A DNA stretch of 64,000 bases from Sipunculus nudus. Lineage: Eukaryota; Annelida; Sipuncula; Golfingiida; Sipunculidae. Positions within the stretch are counted from its first letter, which is position 1. The number at the start of each line of letters is the position of its first letter. Where the stretch lies: assembly GCA_026874595.1 (NCBI GenBank), contig CM049321.1, forward strand, positions 48,651,297 through 48,715,296, read 5' to 3'. Below, piece after piece: positions 12,385 through 22,750 of this stretch. A model generated the notes under the pieces. That model saw only the letters and a program-made list of their open reading frames with translations. It made no database searches and was not told where the DNA came from. A program made the position numbers and the translations under genes.

Positions 12385-15300
12385 GACGTATGCGTGTATA
12401 CAGTAAATCCTGTGTAATATGACCACCTGTCCTACTGGACAGACATCCTAATTCACAGGTGGTCTTATTAGACAAGTCATTTATAACCGGTGTGAATGCT
12501 TTCGGTTCACTCAATAATGGTCTTATAGGTACCCATTCACCTACCTTTTGAAAAAGAATTTTGTTGATTTTGGCTTCCTTTGTAGATATATTATTGATCT
12601 AAGGGTAATCTGGGTTGTGAAAAGTTCATATAAGACCTTCGTAAAGGATGTATGAACATGTTTATCAAGAACATAATTGTAAACACAGTAATATTGACAA
12701 ACGGGAAAAACATGTAATCTAATGTGGTAGGTTGCATATATGCGGAGGTAGAAAGGTCACTTGTTGCAAAACGCTATTCGCTCACCCTGGCTTATCTGAC
12801 TTGCTGCCAGATGTCCTTGTTGAATTTATTTTGGCGGGCCCCTATATATTATGAACAAGTTGGTATAAACAAAACAAGCAGCATGTGTGCGGTGATATCC
12901 ACGTTTTCTTGACTATGTTTTTTTATTTAAAATAGGTATGCCTTTAGTTTATTAAGGTAAGATAGGTGATTGGGCCCTCTAATAGACAGGTGGTCTTATT
13001 TGACAGATGGTCTTTCAGATTGGTTCCACTGTATTTATTGTAGCACAGTTTCCTAAACCGTCTGTGGTTCTTATTTCTTTTTTTTTTCATATATCTGCAG
13101 TCTCTTAAATTGTGTTTATTTTATATCTTTTTTCTGCAACAGAGTCAGATAAGTAAATAATCTATACTGCTATAAAACAAAACAAGCGGAACAAGGTTTT
13201 TTTTATCAGGAAGGATCGTATTGTGTCTATATTTTACAATTTACATTTGATGTAACATTATTTTTCTTCTTTACAGAATGTGAGGTTGGGAATAAGAGAT
13301 ACAGACACGGAGAGAAATTCCTTGCTGAATTTGACAAATGCGTCACCTGCACCTGTCAGGTATGGTGCTGCCACCTGGCACTTAAATTAAGAACTATATT
13401 GATTTCCTCGCTGTCTCGTATCCTCCTTCTCATAAAGATAAAAATCCATTTTGATTTTTTTATTAGAATAAATAGCAAAATGGATATATTTTATTCGGGA
13501 ACCCTTATCAAGATGCCCTATACTTCGAACTTCCAATTCTTCTACTTGCTTTGAATATCGGAATTACTTAATTTAAATTACTTGCTTTGAAAGTGAACCG
13601 CTCTTTTGCCCACTGTTTTCTAAATATATAACACCTGATAATGCATCACGTTTTGCCTGCAAATATTGTTATGAAGATTCTGATGGCTTATTTATACGAC
13701 ACCAAACAAATGAATGGTGCTTTTGTTATAAAACTTAGAAAACAACCCCCTTGTACCATGTTAAATTTCCTTTATTTCGTGTATAGGTTTTTATTAGAAA
13801 ATATTTATTCCATAGAATGGTCACGTGTCATGCGAGAAGAAGTCATGCCCAGTCCTGAACTGTCTTAGAGAGCATATCTACACACCAGAGGGCGCTTGTT
13901 GTCCACAATGTAAAGGCAAGCGGTCCGTGTTTGACCTTGGTCAGAGGAAGCTCTGCTACTTCCGGAACCGGATATTCAGCGAAAAACGAGCTGTGACGTC
14001 ACCGGATAAATGCACCAAGTGTTACTGTGTTGTAAGTATATACCTGCATCTCTGAAGAAAACCTGCTTAGTGAGTTCCATAATTTCATTTGATTAAGGAA
14101 CTCAGTATCGAATACATCCAATCAAATGTTACGTTTTATTGACTTTTGGAAGTACGTGCCATTTTTCTGGTTTTAATTCTGCTATTTGACAAAAGTCGTG
14201 ATATACATCGAAACGCGAGAAAGTGGACAAGTTTTAGGTCTTTCCTTTCATAATTAGGGTATAATTGTTAAATGTTACTCTTTTACTCTTACGAAAGACA
14301 TCAACTTTAATCGGAAGAAATATCGACATATGTCTCTATTGTGTATATATAGATTCGAATCATTGAAAAATTATCAACGCAAATCCAACTTATCCGTACC
14401 ACATAACTCACTGGCTTCAACATTTTACCAAATTATATTAAAATAAATTGACAACATGGTATTTGATGGGGACTTGTTTCAGGATCATACCACGGTGTGT
14501 AGTCGGCCATCTTGTCCCGTCCTGAACTGCCCACGTGACGAGATAGTTCTGAGGGACGGCGAGTGCTGTCCAAGATGTCAACCCAGGGCCACTTGTAGAT
14601 TCAAGGGCAAAGACTACAGGGTAAATCAAGAGATAATTTCTTATTAGATATTATTTTTGCGTGAACAATAAAAACAGCATATTATTATATTTTAATTTTT
14701 ATTATAATAAAATATATAAACATATTTACCATATTATATGTATGTTCAAGAGTATTTACATTGTACGTCTTTCAAATATTATATTTATTATTATTATTTT
14801 TGCCTTTACATCGATATTGCAGTAAATGCACTTATATCATGAATCACAGTTTTGTAAAAAAAATCAGTTCAGCAACTGTTTGCGTTATCTTGCTGACATA
14901 TACAAACAAACAAACAAACAAACAAACAAACAAGAGATTTGGATGAAAACATAACCCAGATGTCGATGGTTAAAGCCAAAAAGTCATCATAACCATCCAT
15001 TATATTATACTCTTGGGTTTGCTGTAAGATTGGCGATAATTAATTAATTTTAATTAATAGTCCAAGTATATCTTTCTTATGTTTGAAAATTTGTTTATTT
15101 TTTTTCAGCATGGCGTAATGTGGGCTCCGGATGTGTGCACCACGTGTTCCTGTGACAACGGCACCGTTAGATGTGAAGTTGATCCATGTCATCACGTGGC
15201 CGAATGTCCAAAGGTCAGTACAGATAAACAGACAGACAAAAATAGACAGGCATATGATCAATCAGTGATGCTTCGGATTTATTTGTTTTATTTAATAAAC

Positions 15301-15901
15301 TTTGACCATTGTGTTTAAATTTTCTGAATATATTTATTTAATACGATATACATGATAATTTATGTTTGAATATAATCATTGGTCAATATAAATGGCAGCC
15401 CTCTTTTGTGGCCAGAGCTAATCCATTTTGCAGTTTCATTTCAGGTAGTTTAAATCTATTAATTTTGCCTGTATTTATGGTTACCGATTGATTGTAGATA
15501 GGTGTTTTGTGATGTATTCGAAAAATAATTCACCTCACTTTTACTTATGCATGACTTTTGATATTTACAGAACTCTCGACTCGAGATGGTTCCTGGCCAG
15601 TGTTGTCCAGTCTGTGTTGACAGTAAGTACCATAAAAGGCCGTCGACTCCACATGTATATTTAGTTTCACGCCTTGTGAGACTGATTGATTTGTATTTAG
15701 TATGTTTATACTGCGCATGCATATCGTTAATACCTTTTCTATTTGTAATTTCAAGTTGTAAAAAAATTAATAACTCACCGGTTGTTGGAATTACATGTAA
15801 TACCGGTACTTAAAGAAGCTATTATGATATATAATCCTCCAATTATAAACAACTAAAAACAATACTTTTGTATTAAAATATTTTGCATCTTCTTCATGGG
15901 A

Positions 15902-15966
<65 letters not shown>

Positions 15967-17318
15967 CTATATATAGCTTAAAACAAAATATATATATTAT
16001 TTACATATATTATATATAAGCTCATATATCTACATATGTCATGAATTTATTTGTGTAATTTCAGCCGAGGCCGTGTGCACTGTTTTCGGAGACCCCCATT
16101 ACAGAACGTTCGATGGTCGGATCTTCAACTTTCAAGGCCGCTGTAGTTACATCCTGGCACGAGATTGCGACACGCACACGTTTGACATACGGGTTAGAAA
16201 CTACGCCCGCATGACCAACTCGTTCTCCTGGACCAAGTCGATCTCAGTCCGAGTCGGCAAACAACGCATCCAGCTCCGACAGAAACTGAAGGCCAAAGTC
16301 AATGGGAAGTTTATCAAGATGCCGTATGTCAACACCACCGGAAAGTACAGTATATTCCAGGTAAATATAGTATATTATGTTCAAAAGACAAAAAATCACA
16401 TGATAGTATATTAAAAACAAATATAAATGTAATTAATAAAGTCCCGAAATGTTAATACGTGTACGAGGCAAGTATAAATATTAAATTTATTTAAACATAA
16501 ACAAGGTGAAGTTAATATAAATGACTAATTTCACTTATATGCATTCATAAAAGCCACTTTTGGTACTAATAATGGTCTAATGATATTCGTTCATTTCATC
16601 ATATCATTAGTGAAAATTTCGTCCATTTTATAGGTAGTAAAAACAATTGTTACAAAAATAATTCTAATAATATCATGATTATCTTATCTGTGACGTCTTC
16701 ATCTGTGACATCCTCATCCGTACATATCATTATTATTATGTTTATTATTTCAGGGGGCTCATACGCTGACCTTGAATATTGCCAATGGGGTCAAGGTCAT
16801 TTGGGATGGCGACAGTTACCTTGAGGTCACGGTGTCACCTCAGTATAAACAGAAAATGTGCGGACTATGTGGAAACTTCAACAACATCGAAGCAGACGAT
16901 TTGATAGGTAGAGATGGCATACACTATTTCGACCCGGATGATTTTGCGGAGACCTGGAAGGTTAAAGGTCAGAGGTCATGCAAGACGGAAGGAGGTACCC
17001 GGAAGTTACGTCAGCATACAGCTTGTGAGCGCAGCGTAACAAGATGGCTGAGGTCGCAGCAACAGTGTAGTTTACTGCAGAGTGCAGTTTTCTCGTCCTG
17101 TCATTCCAAAGTTGATGTCAATCCATATTATAGGTAAGTTTATTTGGTTTAATTCCAACATTTTTTCCAATATATGTGGAAGAAATATGTATGAAATACA
17201 TTGTATATCAAATTATCTTGATCTGAGGTACTCAGGTATAATAAAGTCGGTTTCGGACACCTCATACACAGTTGCAGACTGGAAGTTGATCACGTGATCA
17301 ATAATAAAATAGTCAGAG

Positions 17319-17370
<52 letters not shown>

Positions 17371-17928
17371 CAATTTTTCAGTCAGATGGTTTAAAACATG
17401 TATGCTTATGTATGTTAGACCAGGCTTAATGCACATATTGCCTGTATCCTACCAATAACAAAACATGGCGTATAATTAGTAACTGTACAGTTATTTTATC
17501 TTTTTTATGCGTTCATTTGTTTAATATTCGATTGATTGACAGATCTTGTGTGATGGACATGTGCGACTGCCCTAAGATGAAGCAGTGTTCATGCGAAGCC
17601 ATCATGGCGTACTCCCGTGCATGTAAACAGGTCGGGATAACGCTGCCGGGGGCGATGCCAGCACGGTGTAGAAGTAAGTTCACTTATTCCCCGCAAGACG
17701 TCTCTACTTGCTGGCTTCTGTTAACTGGTTTGCATTGTCTCATTGAACCTGTTATTTCACAGATATCTACAGATTTTGTACAAATGGCTTACATAATCTA
17801 GCTGTAGCATCATTTGTGGATTCAGTTTCAGATTATATAACTATTTATCTTAATTAATATTTGATTTGTTATACCCAAATAATTATGCTTGTAATGACTT
17901 CAGCAGTACAAAATTAATTATGCACAAT

Positions 17929-18010
<82 letters not shown>

Positions 18011-18390
18011 ATATACAATATGACATTTTCTTCAAAATTTATAAAAAAATACATTTGCATAAAAACGACCTTTTTATCGATTAATTTAATGGATCGAACT
18101 ATTTCAGAATGTATGGCAGCTATCATGACTAATATGTTGATGTCCTCCTTTTTCCAGCTCCAAAATGCCCAAGAGGAGCCGTTTGGAACGACTGCGCAAG
18201 CGCATGCCCTTTGACCTGTAACAACTGGAGCCAGCCTCGGAAGCGCTGCAACAAAAAATGTATCCCATCATGCCAGTGTCTTCCAGGATTAGTTCTTCAA
18301 CACAAACGTTGCGTACAGCCGTCAAAATGTCGTCCGTCACGCAAAAGGTCGAAAACGGACACCGCATCAAATATTCAGGGACAGTCTTGA
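5051..18390 (+). CDS. BMPER: BMPER / crossveinless-2-like BMP-binding regulator (5'-partial, 13 exons)
   Basis: A secreted extracellular modulator of BMP signalling, identified from domain order and local sequence. The exons join in frame to 680 residues counted from the first codon at 5052: VWC1 (~18-78), VWC2 (79-135), VWC3 (137-198), VWC4 (~205-270), VWC5 (~274-333), VWD (~338-485, GDPH at 343-346, CGLCG at 469-473), a C8-like cysteine region (~520-600) and TIL (~605-655), ending in a basic Ser/Arg/Lys-rich tail and TGA. Five VWC plus VWD plus TIL is the known BMPER/CV-2 layout, and the length is close to the roughly 685 residues of vertebrate BMPER. The motif KRSVFDLG before VWC4 matches the BMPER signature and argues against Kielin/chordin-like protein, which has many more VWC domains. 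All donors are GT and all acceptors AG. The signal-peptide exon is not located, so the 5' end is incomplete. Confidence 0.93.
5445..5512. repeat. Fragment of a GACCACC-type inverted-repeat element
   Basis: In the intron between exons A and B. It contains GTTGAACCTGTCTAAAAGAC and related CTTTCTAAAAAGACC blocks, resembling the ends of the TA-flanked element at 12401-13031. No matching opposite end was found. Confidence 0.4.
5675..5780 (+). CDS. BMPER: BMPER-like exon B: end of VWC1
   Basis: Acceptor TTCTTACAG, donor GTAAGG, phase 0 in and phase 1 out. Encodes [12 protein letters not shown] and SCCDVCKG, the C-terminal VWC cysteine pattern (CC..C). Confidence 0.92.
7870..7952 (+). CDS. BMPER: BMPER-like exon C: start of VWC2
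   Basis: Acceptor CTCTTCCAG, phase 1 in. Encodes GCMYQGRRI through PCQVLECK. The donor GTCGGT is weak, but phase 0 joins exactly to the next exon in the VWC frame. Confidence 0.87.
8091..8116. repeat. (ATTAT)n pentanucleotide repeat
   Basis: About five TTATA units directly before the polypyrimidine tract of exon D. Confidence 0.85.
8131..8224 (+). CDS. BMPER: BMPER-like exon D: end of VWC2
   Basis: Acceptor ATTGTTTTAG, donor GTAAGT, phase 0 in and phase 1 out. Encodes [10 protein letters not shown] and GKCCPVCPN; the CKNP segment is also seen in vertebrate BMPER VWC2. Confidence 0.92.
9961..9990 (+). other. G-rich run, possible G-quadruplex
   Basis: Thirty bases that are almost all G, including a run of 12 or more, followed at once by TGACCCCC. 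It lies on the coding strand of the BMPER-like gene inside the large intron. Confidence 0.6.
12401..13031. mobile_element. TA-flanked inverted-repeat element (MITE-like)
   Basis: Starts TA|CAGTAAATCC and ends GGTTCCACTG|TA, so the termini CAGT(A/G)(G/A)AA(T/C)CC are inverted and bounded by TA, as expected for a Tc1/mariner- or pogo-type target duplication. Subterminal GACCACCTGT and ACAGGTGGTC blocks (12421-12475 and 12985-13005) form further inverted pairs. No transposase frame is present, so it is a non-autonomous copy inside an intron. Confidence 0.7.
13277..13359 (+). CDS. BMPER: BMPER-like exon E: start of VWC3
   Basis: Acceptor TTCTTTACAG, donor GTATGG, phase 1 in and phase 0 out. Encodes [12 protein letters not shown] and CVTCTCQ. 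It follows the largest intron of the gene, about 5.05 kb. Confidence 0.92.
13816..14031 (+). CDS. BMPER: BMPER-like exon F: end of VWC3 and start of VWC4
   Basis: Acceptor TTCCATAG, donor GTAAGT, phase 0 on both sides, 72 codons. Encodes the end of VWC3 (SCPVLNC ... ACCPQCKG), the linker [11 protein letters not shown] and the start of VWC4 (CYFRNRIF ... CTKCYCV). There is no intron between these two VWC modules, unlike the VWC1/2 and VWC2/3 boundaries. Confidence 0.93.
14483..14620 (+). CDS. BMPER: BMPER-like exon G: end of VWC4 and start of VWC5
   Basis: Acceptor CTTGTTTCAG, donor GTAAAT, phase 0 on both sides, 46 codons. Encodes [11 protein letters not shown] ... ECCPRCQ and then CRFKGKDYR, which opens VWC5. 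Confidence 0.92.
14903..14933. repeat. (CAAA)n tetranucleotide repeat
   Basis: About eight CAAA units in the intron between exons G and H. Confidence 0.95.
15109..15213 (+). CDS. BMPER: BMPER-like exon H: middle of VWC5
   Basis: The acceptor has a long T tract (TTTTTTTTCAG), the donor is GTCAGT, phase 0 on both sides, 35 codons. Encodes [21 protein letters not shown] is a possible N-glycosylation site. Confidence 0.92.
15571..15622 (+). CDS. BMPER: BMPER-like exon I: end of VWC5
   Basis: A 52-nt microexon. Acceptor ATATTTACAG, donor GTAAGT, phase 0 in and phase 1 out. Encodes [17 protein letters not shown], which closes the last VWC module. Confidence 0.9.
15905..15964. repeat. (AT)n microsatellite
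   Basis: About 30 AT units in the intron before exon J. Confidence 0.95.
16065..16360 (+). CDS. BMPER: BMPER-like exon J: first part of VWD with GDPH motif
   Basis: Acceptor TAATTTCAG, donor GTAAAT, phase 1 in and phase 0 out. Encodes [15 protein letters not shown], the opening of a VWD domain, then [12 protein letters not shown] (16088-16099) is the Asp-Pro motif where BMPER/CV-2 and mucin VWD domains are known to be cleaved. NTT near the end is a possible N-glycosylation site. Confidence 0.95.
16754..17133 (+). CDS. BMPER: BMPER-like exon K: second part of VWD and start of C8 region
   Basis: Acceptor TTATTTCAG, donor GTAAGT, phase 0 in and phase 2 out. Encodes [19 protein letters not shown] (from 16859) and [12 protein letters not shown], all typical VWD segments, then the cysteine-rich stretch leading into C8. 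Confidence 0.95.
17320..17369. repeat. (AT)n microsatellite
   Basis: About 25 AT units in the intron between exons K and L. Confidence 0.95.
17543..17673 (+). CDS. BMPER: BMPER-like exon L: rest of C8 region
   Basis: Acceptor GATTGACAG, donor GTAAGT, phase 2 in and phase 1 out. Encodes [19 protein letters not shown] and [11 protein letters not shown], a strong match to the BMPER/VWF C8 pattern. Confidence 0.94.
17932..18015. repeat. (AT)n microsatellite
   Basis: About 40 AT units with one TTT interruption near 17997, about 140 bp before exon M. Confidence 0.95.
18158..18390 (+). CDS. BMPER: BMPER-like exon M: TIL domain and stop
   Basis: Acceptor TCCTTTTTCCAG, phase 1 in, TGA at 18388-18390. 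Encodes a trypsin-inhibitor-like cysteine domain ([10 protein letters not shown] ... [15 protein letters not shown]) and a basic tail with RKRSK. Confidence 0.94.
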
Positions 18391-18428
18391 CCACGGCTCA
18401 TCAAGTAGCTGTTGAATATTCAAATTAC

Positions 18429-18620
18429 CTCAGGCCAAAGGTCAAATGTTATAGTCTCGTAACCGTACCTCAGGTCATAGGTCAAATATAACGGTCTCAA
18501 GACCATAAATCAGACCAAAGATCAAATGGTTATATTTGTGATAACCACGCCTCAGGTCAAAGGTCATATGGTTATTTTTCTAATAACCATACTTCAGGCC
18601 AGAGGTCACGTGATGATGTG
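18429..18620 (+). repeat. 40-42-bp degenerate tandem repeat with AGGTCA-type half-sites
   Basis: Five units start near 18429, 18469, 18509, 18551 and 18593, the last incomplete. Each opens with a variant of CTCAGGTCAAAGGTCA and most continue with GGTTAT ... ATAACCA. The fourth unit contains a perfect AGGTCA-A-AGGTCA (18554-18566), the DR1 pattern bound by RXR/HNF4/COUP-type nuclear receptors. The repeat begins 39 bp after the stop codon. Confidence 0.75.
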
Positions 18621-18909
18621 CATTTAATACTGGCTGGTTCAGTGTTAGGATTTGAGAGGTGCATAATTTTATTTTGAGAAAACAACTCAGGTATTTGGTA
18701 ATCTCAAGCCTTACGTACCAGTATTCAAGGCCAGTTTGACATAAACATCAGTTTATTGTGTAACATCCAGTATATATGAACACTATCCTTAAGTGTTCAC
18801 CAGATATGATTACAAAATGACTATTTACAAAATGGTTTAAGTGAAAGTTATCTTGTCGAAATTGCACGGAGTGCATGATTAATGTATGATGATATATTAT
18901 ATAATATAT

Positions 18910-18954
18910 AAAGATCAAATGGTTATATTTGTGATAACCACGCCTCAGGTCAAA
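18910..18954 (+). repeat. Exact 45-bp copy of part of the upstream minisatellite
   Basis: Identical over 45 bases to 18517-18561, about 390 bp downstream of it. Confidence 0.9.
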
Positions 18955-19995
18955 TATTACGTATTATATTAATATTCATTATATGAATACTATATAGGCG
19001 AAATCATTATGTCATTATCCAAATACACGATCAAAGCCGGGCATAATGCATCCATAAATGATTTACAAAAAATAGACCGAATGCCTTGCATAATGTATGC
19101 ATATCAGACTATCATTTTAGCTTGGACTGGAGCGGGACTCTGGATTTTTTATACACGTAAACATCATTATTACAACATACATAATATACACATACAAACA
19201 TTTTATTACTTAATTTTATATAATTAGATCATAAATATCCTATATGTTGTAAAATAGTTTATTATACCGCAGTATTCGATACTAGTTCATTTGTGTACAA
19301 AATGAGGGAAGATTTGAAACATGGGGTGAGTCACATGTGGTGATATGTACAACTGCATGGGTTTGTGGTGAATACGTATCGAATGAGGGAGTGTATTGGG
19401 CGGAGAACCCGGGAAAAGAAACCATATTGTATTACTGACACTGTGTATATATGTACCGGTAAATATGTATATTTTCATGTATTATATGTACAGATTATCA
19501 GCTTACGTTACATGAATGCAAAGCTGACATTGTGTGCGAGTAATTTAATTAGAATTTAGTGTGTAATTTATTTATGACCAATTTTGTTCAAATTTGGCCA
19601 TTTTTTGTTAAGGTATATAATTAAACAATTTGTTGGTGCTTAAATTAAATGACAACTGATGACGCCCCCTGTCGTTGAAGCTGGCGTTCTACCCCCTGGC
19701 GGTTAGTTGTAGAACTAAATTATGTCCGCTGTGTCCTTGTTTTTAGTTGTATATGATTATAAATGGAAAGAGACTTGTTTACTTGTTAACACACATACAC
19801 ATACATTTTTAGCTCAAAAAGTTCAAATTTGTATTATCTTATACGAGTCTTAAACGTATGGAAAATACTGAAAAGTGTCCAAAGGGAGGAAGTTCGGCCC
19901 AGCAGAGAGACCTCCGAAATAAGAAAATACTCGTTCAAATTTCTTTTAATCAAAATTAATCTGATACATTCACTGCCACCTTGTTCTAAGTCACG

Positions 19996-19997
<2 letters not shown>

Positions 19998-20036
<39 letters not shown>
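19998..20036. repeat. (TA)n microsatellite
   Basis: About 19 TA units in the spacer before the array. Confidence 0.95.
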
Positions 20037-20041
<5 letters not shown>

Positions 20042-21303
20042 AATTTTAATTTTATTAATTTTAAATCATAGATTATCCAACACTAAGCAGCATCGCAATA
20101 TTACAACTACATAATCGGGATTGTCCTTTACCAAACAAGTTTAGTCTTATTAACGAAACCTGTTTTGATGTTTGTAGATATATATGTATATTATTTAATT
20201 TTTGTAAGTGTATATACATGTATATATTTATACATAATATTGATTAATAAACATTTTAAAGAAATTTGCTTTTTTAACTTTTTGTGCGCATGATAATTGT
20301 AGAAGCATGGGTCGGCGCTAATCAAACATTAGCTTCAAGTTAGACCGACCGATTCTGAAGAGCTCATTGTCATGTTTAAACTCTGTCAATTTAAAGATAA
20401 TGTGTACGGCACAATTGTAAGCTTTTGATGGGATCATCGATACGAACATTTCTTAGCATTTTGTTAGCTCAGCTGACTATAAGTCATCTGAGCCATAGTC
20501 GTGGTCCATTGACGGTCGTCCGTCCGTCTGTCCCGTCCGTAAGACTGGCACGTTTCGACACCATTGGACCTACGAATCTGAAACGGCCTACAGTTAGATG
20601 TCCCCAAAATCTCCTACCATGCCGAAAATTGGGTAAATAGGACTTCATTCCTTCGAGATATTAAGGAAAAACCTCAATATTTTATTAGAAATCTATTTTC
20701 ACACTTCAGGACTGCCTTATATTAAAACCACTCATCTGGTTTTCTTCATATTTACAAAAAATATTCCTCTATATAGTTCCATGTACATGCCAGAAATTAA
20801 GTCAGTATTATATAATTTAAAAAGTTAAGGGCCCAAACATAATGGACTTTGTAAAAAATCAGGAAAGATATTTGGCCACTTAAGAGAAAAAATGTTAAAC
20901 CTAGGGACTTTTTCCAGTAATTTAGTTAATCAAAATTTAATTGTATCCCAAAATTAGATCAAAATCTGTTAAATTTTTTTAAATATTAGCAAAAATATAA
21001 ATTTGGTACCTTAACTTTTGCCCAAGTTTGACCATGGCATGTTTCTTTCTTGTAAGAACATTTTATTTACTTTTCACAGTCGGTATATATATATATATAG
21101 ATTTAATCTATTTAATTCTGAAATTTGAAAGTAAAAGCTTGAAAATTATTCTAGTTATTGAAGTTTTTCTGAGACTCTAATGTATTTACATTTTGAACCT
21201 GCAGACCAGCCATGTCTGGTCCCTACAGCCTTGTCTGGGTAAACTTATTAGTGATGCAAGGCTGCTGTCACAAATGTAGAATCACATGTGGCAACCCTAA
21301 CCA

Positions 21304-21318
21304 CCCCCCCCCCCCCCC
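21304..21318. repeat. Poly-C tract found only in unit 1
   Basis: Fifteen consecutive C in the ~0.7-kb segment missing from the other units. Confidence 0.85.
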
Positions 21319-22125
21319 GCCCAACCAGATATGTTGCATTAGTTACATTCTTAAATTGCATTGCTGTTTCCGGTCCAATGTATACAACTTTTCCTGAATC
21401 AAGTGTTATTTTCAGAAATTTATTATTTTGCAAATTTCAAAAATATATTTTAAGAAAAAATAAATACAGCTGTGTATATAATGTGATGTTGCCTGAGCAG
21501 ATTAACTATAAATGTGGATGCAATTTAGAATTGTTAATCAACTTAAATTTTCAAATATAATTGATATATTTACTGTAAAGTAAATGTATAGGAAAATATA
21601 ATTTTTTTTCCAAAATTTCTCTTAACAAAAAAATTATGAATTAAAAAAAATGATCTAATGCAGACAGTCGTTCAGTATTTTTCTGCCTCAGTAGAAATGG
21701 AATTAAAGTGATTTGCTTTGTTTTTCTATATTTCTGTCTGTTTGTAAATACGCAGAGGTGTTGTACCGTTCCTCACTCCCTGCCACTGAGTGAACGTTTG
21801 GGACAATATTCTTCTGGAAACTGCATATAATTTATTACTGGCAATTAAAGAAAAAAATATACAGAGGTACAAAGGTGTTTTTAAACTCTCATCCTCCCCG
21901 CCAACCCATCCCCCCCCCCCCCAATCAGGTCGAACAGCTGAGTCCTCATGTAACCTTTCACCACCACACAACACCAGATTTTGAGTCATCTCTTCTCTAT
22001 ATTCACACTCAGACTCAGTCACTTCAGATCGTTTTTCCTCTATAGATCACCCGCATGTCCCATCAGTAACTTCTTCTCTAAACTGAAAAGTTTCAGTCTC
22101 TCAAGTTTACCTCAACCTGCCTATA

Positions 22126-22362
22126 GTGATCATGGGCGATTTCAATATTGACATTTCTAATATAATATATAACACCAAATTGACACAATTATGTCAACTC
22201 TTTAAATGTCAACAACTAGTCAGAGAGCCAACCAATCTTATCTTTTCTAACGGTTTAAATGCTTCAGTTTCAACATTAGAAAACACATGGTCAGATCACA
22301 AAATATTATTAGCAACAATCCCCCATTCTTCAATTCAGAACAAATATAGCAACTTCTCATAG
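22126..22362 (+). pseudogene. LINE-type endonuclease fragment, unit 1
   Basis: Contains MGDFNIDIS and WSDHKILL, the C-terminal catalytic motifs (GDxN and SDH) of the endonuclease/exonuclease/phosphatase fold in non-LTR retrotransposons. The stretch between REPTN and LIFSN is shortened relative to units 2 and 5, losing DHGNTID. The N-terminal half of the domain and any reverse transcriptase are absent, so it cannot be a working retrotransposon enzyme. Confidence 0.75.
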
Positions 22363-22750
22363 CTTAATCTACCATTTCTTCTCTATAGATACTTTTTGAG
22401 ACATTCTGTTTCCTCTCCTGTTCAGCAAAAACTGTTTCCCAAAATATATCAGTTTTCTACTTTTCCATAATTATATTGATTTATTAAATGTGTATTTTTA
22501 TACTTGCAAATCTCCACTTCCTTCCTCTGCAATTTACAACATCTGGTCATTCCCGATGCTATATTTTAGACACAAATTCTTGTCATATTTGAAATACTGA
22601 TACTTCTATATTACTATTCCGCTCAACTACATAATTAATACAAAAAATTACATCTGTCAAAATGAAATCTTACAGACCTACATACAACAATGATGATACA
22701 TTTATATCTGTCGCATTCAGTTGAGCGCCGTGACCCATGGGTCCCTTGTT

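Larger units (their letters stand above)
8225..13276 (+). other. Large intron between exons D and E
   Basis: About 5.05 kb with no exon-like frame. It holds a G-rich run (9961-9990), a perfect 12-bp palindrome with an E-box (9696-9707), a hairpin near 11191-11226, an (AT)n tract near 12358-12384 and a transposon-like insertion (12401-13031). Confidence 0.7.
18391..20412. other. 3' flank of the BMPER-like gene, up to the array
   Basis: About 2 kb with no recognised gene. It probably starts with the BMPER-like 3' untranslated region. A canonical AATAAA near 20246 is too far away to assign with confidence. The stretch holds a minisatellite (18429-18620), a displaced copy of part of it (18910-18954) and an (AT)n tract (19998-20036). 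Confidence 0.55.
20413..22750 (+). mobile_element. Unit 1 hairpin/endonuclease-fragment element (divergent copy)
   Basis: A 5' hairpin at 20467-20493 (arms GCTCAGCTGAC and GTCATCTGAGC) is followed by a GTCCGTCCGTC-rich stretch. The element ends near a perfect GACCCATGGGTC palindrome (22732-22743) and CCCTTGTT. This organisation resembles abundant mollusc repeats that begin with an AGCTCA... hairpin and end in ...GGGTCCCTTGTT; that family link is from memory and is not a database match. Compared with the other copies, this one has about 0.7 kb extra near 20958-21670 and lacks about 90 bp after 21740. Confidence 0.7.

Noticed and set aside
14438-14629. Minus-strand frame opposite BMPER exon G
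   Set aside because: It is the antisense shadow of a well-supported VWC exon.
22126-22362. A functional reverse transcriptase or endonuclease gene
   Set aside because: Only the C-terminal half of the endonuclease domain is present and no polymerase motifs were seen in the unit.
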